DNA of 11,885 nt. Source: Alphaproteobacteria bacterium. Its GTDB lineage: Bacteria > Pseudomonadota > Alphaproteobacteria > Rhodobacterales > Rhodobacteraceae. Position numbers and translations under genes: made by a program. Below are positions 6,059 to 11,885 of this stretch, in pieces. Numbering within the stretch: position 1 is the first letter of the stretch; each line of letters starts with the position of its first letter. The DNA lies in the NCBI GenBank assembly GCA_030424705.1, contig JAUHWJ010000016.1, positions 1-11,885 on the forward strand. Reading direction: 5' to 3'. Under the pieces are notes generated by a model. The model ran no database searches. It had not been told where the DNA came from and saw only the letters and a program-made list of their open reading frames with translations.

Positions 6059-8158
6059 TTATCCACCGGCGAGGTAGCGGATCGCCGCGTCCCGATCATG
6101 GAGATAGAGGAGCGTGCGGAGCGCCGCGCCCCGCGCCCCGTCCAGCCCGCGCTCCGCGGCGAGCCGCGCGTCGGCCTGCGCGACCTGCATGAGCGCGCCG
6201 TCCGTCTCCATGTTCGCGATGCGGAAATCGGGGAGGCCGGATTGCGCGGCGCCGAGGAGATCGCCTGCGCCGCGAAGCTTCAGGTCCGCCTCGGCGATGC
6301 GGAAGCCGTCCTCCGTCTCCCGCAGCGTGGTGAGCCGGGCGCGCGCCGCCTCACCCAGGGGGCCGCGATAGAGAAGAAGGCAGGTCGAGGCGCCGGCGCC
6401 GCGCCCCACCCGCCCGCGGAGCTGGTGAAGCTGCGCGAGGCCGAAACGCTCCGCCTGCTCGATCACCATGATCGTCGCCTCGGGCACGTCCACGCCCACC
6501 TCGATCACGGTCGTCGCAACCAGGAGTTGCGCTGCGCCGGACTGGAAGGCTGCCATCGCCGCATCCTTCTCCGCCGGGGCCATGCGACCGTGGACGAGGG
6601 CGACGCGCTCCGGCCCGAGGGCGAGGCGGAGCTGCGCCGCCCGCTCCTCCGCCGCGGTGAGGTCCACGAGTTCGGATTCATCGACAAGCGGGCAGACCCA
6701 GTAGGCCCGCCGCCCCTCCTCCAGCGCCGCGCGGAGCCGCGCCACCACATCCCCGATCCGCTCCGCGTTCACGAGGCGGGTGTCGATCGGCTGGCGACCG
6801 GGCGGCTTCTCGTCCAGTACGGAAACGTCCATGTCGCCGTGGCTGGCGAGGGCGAGGGTGCGGGGGATCGGCGTCGCCGTCATCGAGAGCATGTCGGCGC
6901 GGAGGCCCTTTTCCAGCAGGTCCATGCGCTGACGGACGCCGAAGCGGTGCTGCTCGTCGATCACGACGAGGCGAAGGTCGTGGAATTCCACCTCTTTCTG
7001 GAAGAGCGCGTGGGTGCCGACGAGGATGTCCGCCTCCCCCGCCTTCAGCGCCGCGAGCTTGGCGGCCCGCGCCGCGCCCTTGTCCCGCCCTGTGAGGAGG
7101 AGGAGGCGGGCGCCCGCCGCTTCGGCCAGCGGGCGGAGATTCGCCTCGTGCTGGCGGGCGAGGATTTCGGTCGGCGCCATCATCGCGCCCTGCCCGCCCG
7201 CCTCCACGGCGGTCAGCAGCGCGAGCATGGCGACGAGGGTTTTCCCTGCGCCGACATCACCCTGGAGGAGGCGCATCATCCGCTCGGGCGCCGCCATGTC
7301 CGCCGCGATCTCCGCCGCCGCGCGCGCCTGCGCCCCGGTCGGCGCGTAAGGGAGGGCGGCGAGGAGCTTCGCGCGGAGCCGCCCGTCGCCCGCGCTCGCG
7401 CGCCCCTTGCCCTTCCGCATCCGCCCGCGGGCGAGCGCGAGGGCGAGGGCGTGGGCGAGAAGCTCGTCATAGGCGAGCCGTCGCCGCGCCGGCGCCTCGG
7501 GCGAGAGCGCGGCGCGGCCCGTTGGCGCGTGGAGCGCGGCGAGGGCGGCGCGCCAGGCGGGCCAGCCTTCCCGCTTCATCAGGGCGGGGTCGTGCCATTC
7601 GGGGAGGTCGGGCGCGAACGCCAGCGCCTCCGCCGCGGCCCGCGCCATCTGGCGCTGGAACAGCCCGGCGGTGAGCGGATAGACCGGCTCGAAATCCGGC
7701 AGGGCGCCGGCCTCCGCCGGGGTCAGCACATGGTCGGGATGCGTCATCTGGAGCACGCCGTCGAAGATCTCGACCTTGCCGGAGAGGATGCGGCGGGAGC
7801 CGGTCGGCAACTTCTCCCGCAGCCAGTCCGCCCGCGGGCGGAACCAGGCGAGAACGAATTCGGCCCCCGCATCCCGCGCGATCACGCGATAGGGCTGGCT
7901 CTTCGTCCGCGGCGGATGATGCTCCCCGATCTCGGCCTCCACCGTCGCCGGCTCGCCGAGCGGGGCGCCGGCGAGGGAGGGGCGGAGGCGGCGGTCCACC
8001 ACGCCCGTCGGCGGTGTGAAGAGGAGGTCGCGCGGGCGCGTGATCCCGAGCCTGGCCATAAGCTTCGCTGTCTTGCCGCCGACGCCGGGCAGGCTCTCCG
8101 CGCCGGCGAAGAGCGGCCAGAGGATTTCCGGGCGGCCCGATGGGGGCTCCTGCCCCAT
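6059..8158 (-). CDS. recG: ATP-dependent DNA helicase RecG
   Basis: At 699 residues the protein has the usual full length. The N-terminal half contains the OB-fold wedge domain (about 60-160), which binds branched DNA. The helicase core has Walker A GDVGAGKT (300-307), MAPTEILARQH (327-337), the Walker B box DEQH (401-404), SMTATPIPRTLA (425-436), the sixth helicase motif HQLRGRVGRG (578-587) and the RecG-typical TRAG-region sequence FRIAEADLKLRGAGDLLG (619-636). RecG drives branch migration and fork reversal at stalled forks, R-loops and recombination intermediates. The ATG lies 1 nt after the ligA stop (TGA-G-ATG), so the two genes are almost certainly co-transcribed and coupled. Its TAA stop lies 4 bp from a LexA box that belongs to the next gene. 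No truncation is seen. Confidence 0.97.
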   Translation of the reverse strand: MGQEPPSGRPEILWPLFAGAESLPGVGGKTAKLMARLGITRPRDLLFTPPTGVVDRRLRPSLAGAPLGEPATVEAEIGEHHPPRTKSQPYRVIARDAGAEFVLAWFRPRADWLREKLPTGSRRILSGKVEIFDGVLQMTHPDHVLTPAEAGALPDFEPVYPLTAGLFQRQMARAAAEALAFAPDLPEWHDPALMKREGWPAWRAALAALHAPTGRAALSPEAPARRRLAYDELLAHALALALARGRMRKGKGRASAGDGRLRAKLLAALPYAPTGAQARAAAEIAADMAAPERMMRLLQGDVGAGKTLVAMLALLTAVEAGGQGAMMAPTEILARQHEANLRPLAEAAGARLLLLTGRDKGAARAAKLAALKAGEADILVGTHALFQKEVEFHDLRLVVIDEQHRFGVRQRMDLLEKGLRADMLSMTATPIPRTLALASHGDMDVSVLDEKPPGRQPIDTRLVNAERIGDVVARLRAALEEGRRAYWVCPLVDESELVDLTAAEERAAQLRLALGPERVALVHGRMAPAEKDAAMAAFQSGAAQLLVATTVIEVGVDVPEATIMVIEQAERFGLAQLHQLRGRVGRGAGASTCLLLYRGPLGEAARARLTTLRETEDGFRIAEADLKLRGAGDLLGAAQSGLPDFRIANMETDGALMQVAQADARLAAERGLDGARGAALRTLLYLHDRDAAIRYLAGG

Positions 8159-8159
8159 C

Positions 8160-10346
<2,187 letters not shown>

Positions 10347-11531
10347 TCACAATCCCGCCCCGGCCATCCCGGCGCCCGCAGCCGCTGCGAGCGCGACGAC
10401 GGCAAGCGGCGAGGCGCGCCAGGCGACGAGGAGGACGAAGCAGAGCAGCGCCAGCGCGAACTCCGCCATCGAGGCGACCGAACCGGTGAAGACCGGATCG
10501 TAGAGCGCCGCGCCGAGCACGCCGACGACGGCCGCGTTCGCCCCCTGCAAGGCGGAGCGCGCCGAGGCCCGCGCGCGGAGCCGCTCCCAGAAGGGCAGCA
10601 CGCCGACGAGGAGGAGGAAGCCCGGCAGGAAGAGGGCGAAAAGCGCCAGCGCCGCCCCCGCCGCCCCGTTCGGCGCGGGCCCCGAAACGGCGCCGAGCCA
10701 GGCCGCGAAGGTGAAGAGCGGGCCGGGAACCGCCTGCGCCGCGCCATAGCCGGCGAGGAAATCCTCCCGGCTCACCCAGCCCGTCGCCACCGTTTCCGCC
10801 TCTAGCAGCGGGAGGACGACATGGCCGCCGCCGAAAACGAGGGCGCCGGCGCGGTAGAACCCGTCGAACATCGCCAGCGCCTGCGAGACCCCGGCGAGAA
10901 GCGGCGCGAGAAGCAGGAGCGCCGCGAAGAGAGCGAGCGCGGCGAGCCCCGCGCCCCGGCTCACCGGCGCGACAAGCGGCCCGCCCGCATCTCCCACGCC
11001 CCGCCCGAGCGCGAGGCCCGCCAGCCCCCCGGCGAGGATCGCGGCGACCATCCCCGCCGCCCCCGGCAGCGCCGCAAGGATGAGGACGGCCAGAACGGCG
11101 AGCGCCGCCCGCTCCCGATCCGGGCAGAGGCTCTTCGCCATGCCGAGCACGGCCTGCGCGACGATGGCGACGGCGACGATCTTGAGCCCGTTGAGCGCCC
11201 CTGCGGCGAGCGGCCCTTCGAGCCCAGAGGCGCCGAGGGCGAGGGCGAGCAGGATCAGTGCGGAGGGCGCGGTGAATCCGATGAAGGCGGCGAGCGCCCC
11301 GCCCCATCCCGCCCGCATCAGCCCGAGCGCGAAGCCGACCTGGCTGGAGGCCGGGCCGGGCAGGAACTGGCAGAGCGCGACGAGATCGGCATAGGCCGCG
11401 TCGTCGAGCCAGCGGCGGCGCGCGACGAACTCCTCCCGGAAATAGCCGAGATGCGCGATCGGGCCGCCGAAGGAGGACAACCCCAGCTTCAGGAAGGCGA
11501 GGAACACCTCGCCGACGCCGCCCCGCTCCAT
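10347..11531 (-). CDS. chrA: Chromate transporter ChrA, two-domain form
   Basis: The 394-residue inner-membrane protein has the duplicated CHR architecture. The N-terminal half contains LKLGLSSFGGPIAHLGYFREEFV (14-36), the RRRWLDDAAYADLVALCQFLPGP block (38-60) and SSQVGFALGLMRAGWGG (62-78). The C-terminal half repeats the pattern with FYRAGALVFGGGHVVLPLLEAE (225-246), the WVSREDFLAGYGAAQAVPGP block (252-271) and further membrane helices. Long-form CHR proteins expel chromate, usually giving resistance, though substrate was not tested here and some members may move other oxyanions. The ATG is preceded by GGGAGG at a good distance. The gene follows aroC with a 40-bp gap and may be read through from it. 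No chrB-type regulator is visible. Confidence 0.92.
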   Translation of the reverse strand: MERGGVGEVFLAFLKLGLSSFGGPIAHLGYFREEFVARRRWLDDAAYADLVALCQFLPGPASSQVGFALGLMRAGWGGALAAFIGFTAPSALILLALALGASGLEGPLAAGALNGLKIVAVAIVAQAVLGMAKSLCPDRERAALAVLAVLILAALPGAAGMVAAILAGGLAGLALGRGVGDAGGPLVAPVSRGAGLAALALFAALLLLAPLLAGVSQALAMFDGFYRAGALVFGGGHVVLPLLEAETVATGWVSREDFLAGYGAAQAVPGPLFTFAAWLGAVSGPAPNGAAGAALALFALFLPGFLLLVGVLPFWERLRARASARSALQGANAAVVGVLGAALYDPVFTGSVASMAEFALALLCFVLLVAWRASPLAVVALAAAAGAGMAGAGL

Positions 11532-11571
11532 CCGCGCCTCCCTGTCGCGCCCGTCTTGCGGGGCGCAGGCG

Positions 11572-11885
11572 TCAGTTTCGTGACGGTCCGCCCCGCCCCG
11601 TCTGCCCGCGATGCCGCAGGAGATGGTCGAGCAGAACGCAAGCCATCATCGCCTCCCCCACCGGCACGGCGCGGATGCCGACGCAGGGGTCGTGCCGGCC
11701 TTTGGTCACGATCTCGGTCTCGTTCCCCTCCCGGTCCACCGTCCGCCGCGGGGAGAGGATGGAGGAGGTCGGCTTCACCGCGAAGCGGACGACGATGTCC
11801 TGCCCCGTGGAGATCCCGCCGAGGACGCCGCCGGCGTGGTTGGAGAGAAAGACGGGGCCATCCTCCCCCGTCCGCATCTCGTCCG
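11572..11885 (-). CDS. aroC: Chorismate synthase, C-terminal part (runs off the window)
   Basis: Only about the last 104 residues are in the window; the frame continues past the right edge, and the ATG at 11877 is internal. The fragment contains [25 protein letters not shown], then [11 protein letters not shown] and the C-terminal family signature [20 protein letters not shown]. These are hallmarks of AroC, which converts 5-enolpyruvylshikimate-3-phosphate to chorismate using reduced FMN, the last step of the shikimate pathway. The TGA stop is at 11572-11574. It appears to head a leftward cluster with chrA, ligA and recG, though joint transcription across all four is not shown. Confidence 0.95.
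   Translation of the reverse strand, partial: DEMRTGEDGPVFLSNHAGGVLGGISTGQDIVVRFAVKPTSSILSPRRTVDREGNETEIVTKGRHDPCVGIRAVPVGEAMMACVLLDHLLRHRGQTGRGGPSRN

Overview
The window is GC-rich and gene-dense. It looks like chromosomal DNA from an alphaproteobacterium, most likely of the Rhodobacterales/Rhodobacteraceae type. This rests on the codon composition, the tight ligA-recG gene pair, and two perfect copies of the alphaproteobacterial LexA box (GTTC-N7-GTTC). The genus cannot be fixed from the sequence.

Left part, + strand (2-5828). A NifU/IscU-like iron-sulfur scaffold gene enters from outside the window and ends at 430. It lacks the third ligand cysteine of IscU. A 131-bp gap with a perfect 8-bp inverted repeat follows. 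Next is a 989-residue secreted-type protein (562-3531) with two RTX calcium-binding repeat blocks, a Pro-Val-Gln linker and a C-terminal TolB/PD40-like beta-propeller. After a 233-bp leader comes an apparent two-gene operon. Its first gene encodes a selenium-binding-protein-56 family methanethiol oxidase (3765-5165). Its second gene starts 3 nt after the first one's stop and encodes a polytopic membrane protein with histidines in or near its membrane segments (5169-5828).

Middle part (5829-6058). This short stretch would usually be left as intergenic. On the - strand it encodes a 41-residue single-pass membrane protein (5839-5964) with a strong Shine-Dalgarno sequence. Upstream lies a sigma70-like promoter, with one perfect LexA box abutting its -35 and a second covering its -10. 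I read this as an unannotated SOS-induced small membrane protein. Its architecture resembles the small SOS-induced division inhibitor SidA of Caulobacter or the SOS toxin TisB of E. coli, but no homology is claimed. It is the most interesting item in the window.

Right part, - strand (6059-11885). The genes are recG (branch-migrating helicase), ligA (NAD-dependent DNA ligase; 1 nt separates its stop from the recG start), chrA (two-domain chromate transporter) and the 3' end of aroC (chorismate synthase), which runs off the right edge. The repair genes ligA and recG end 4 bp from the first LexA box, so repair housekeeping and the SOS-regulated small gene lie side by side on the same strand.
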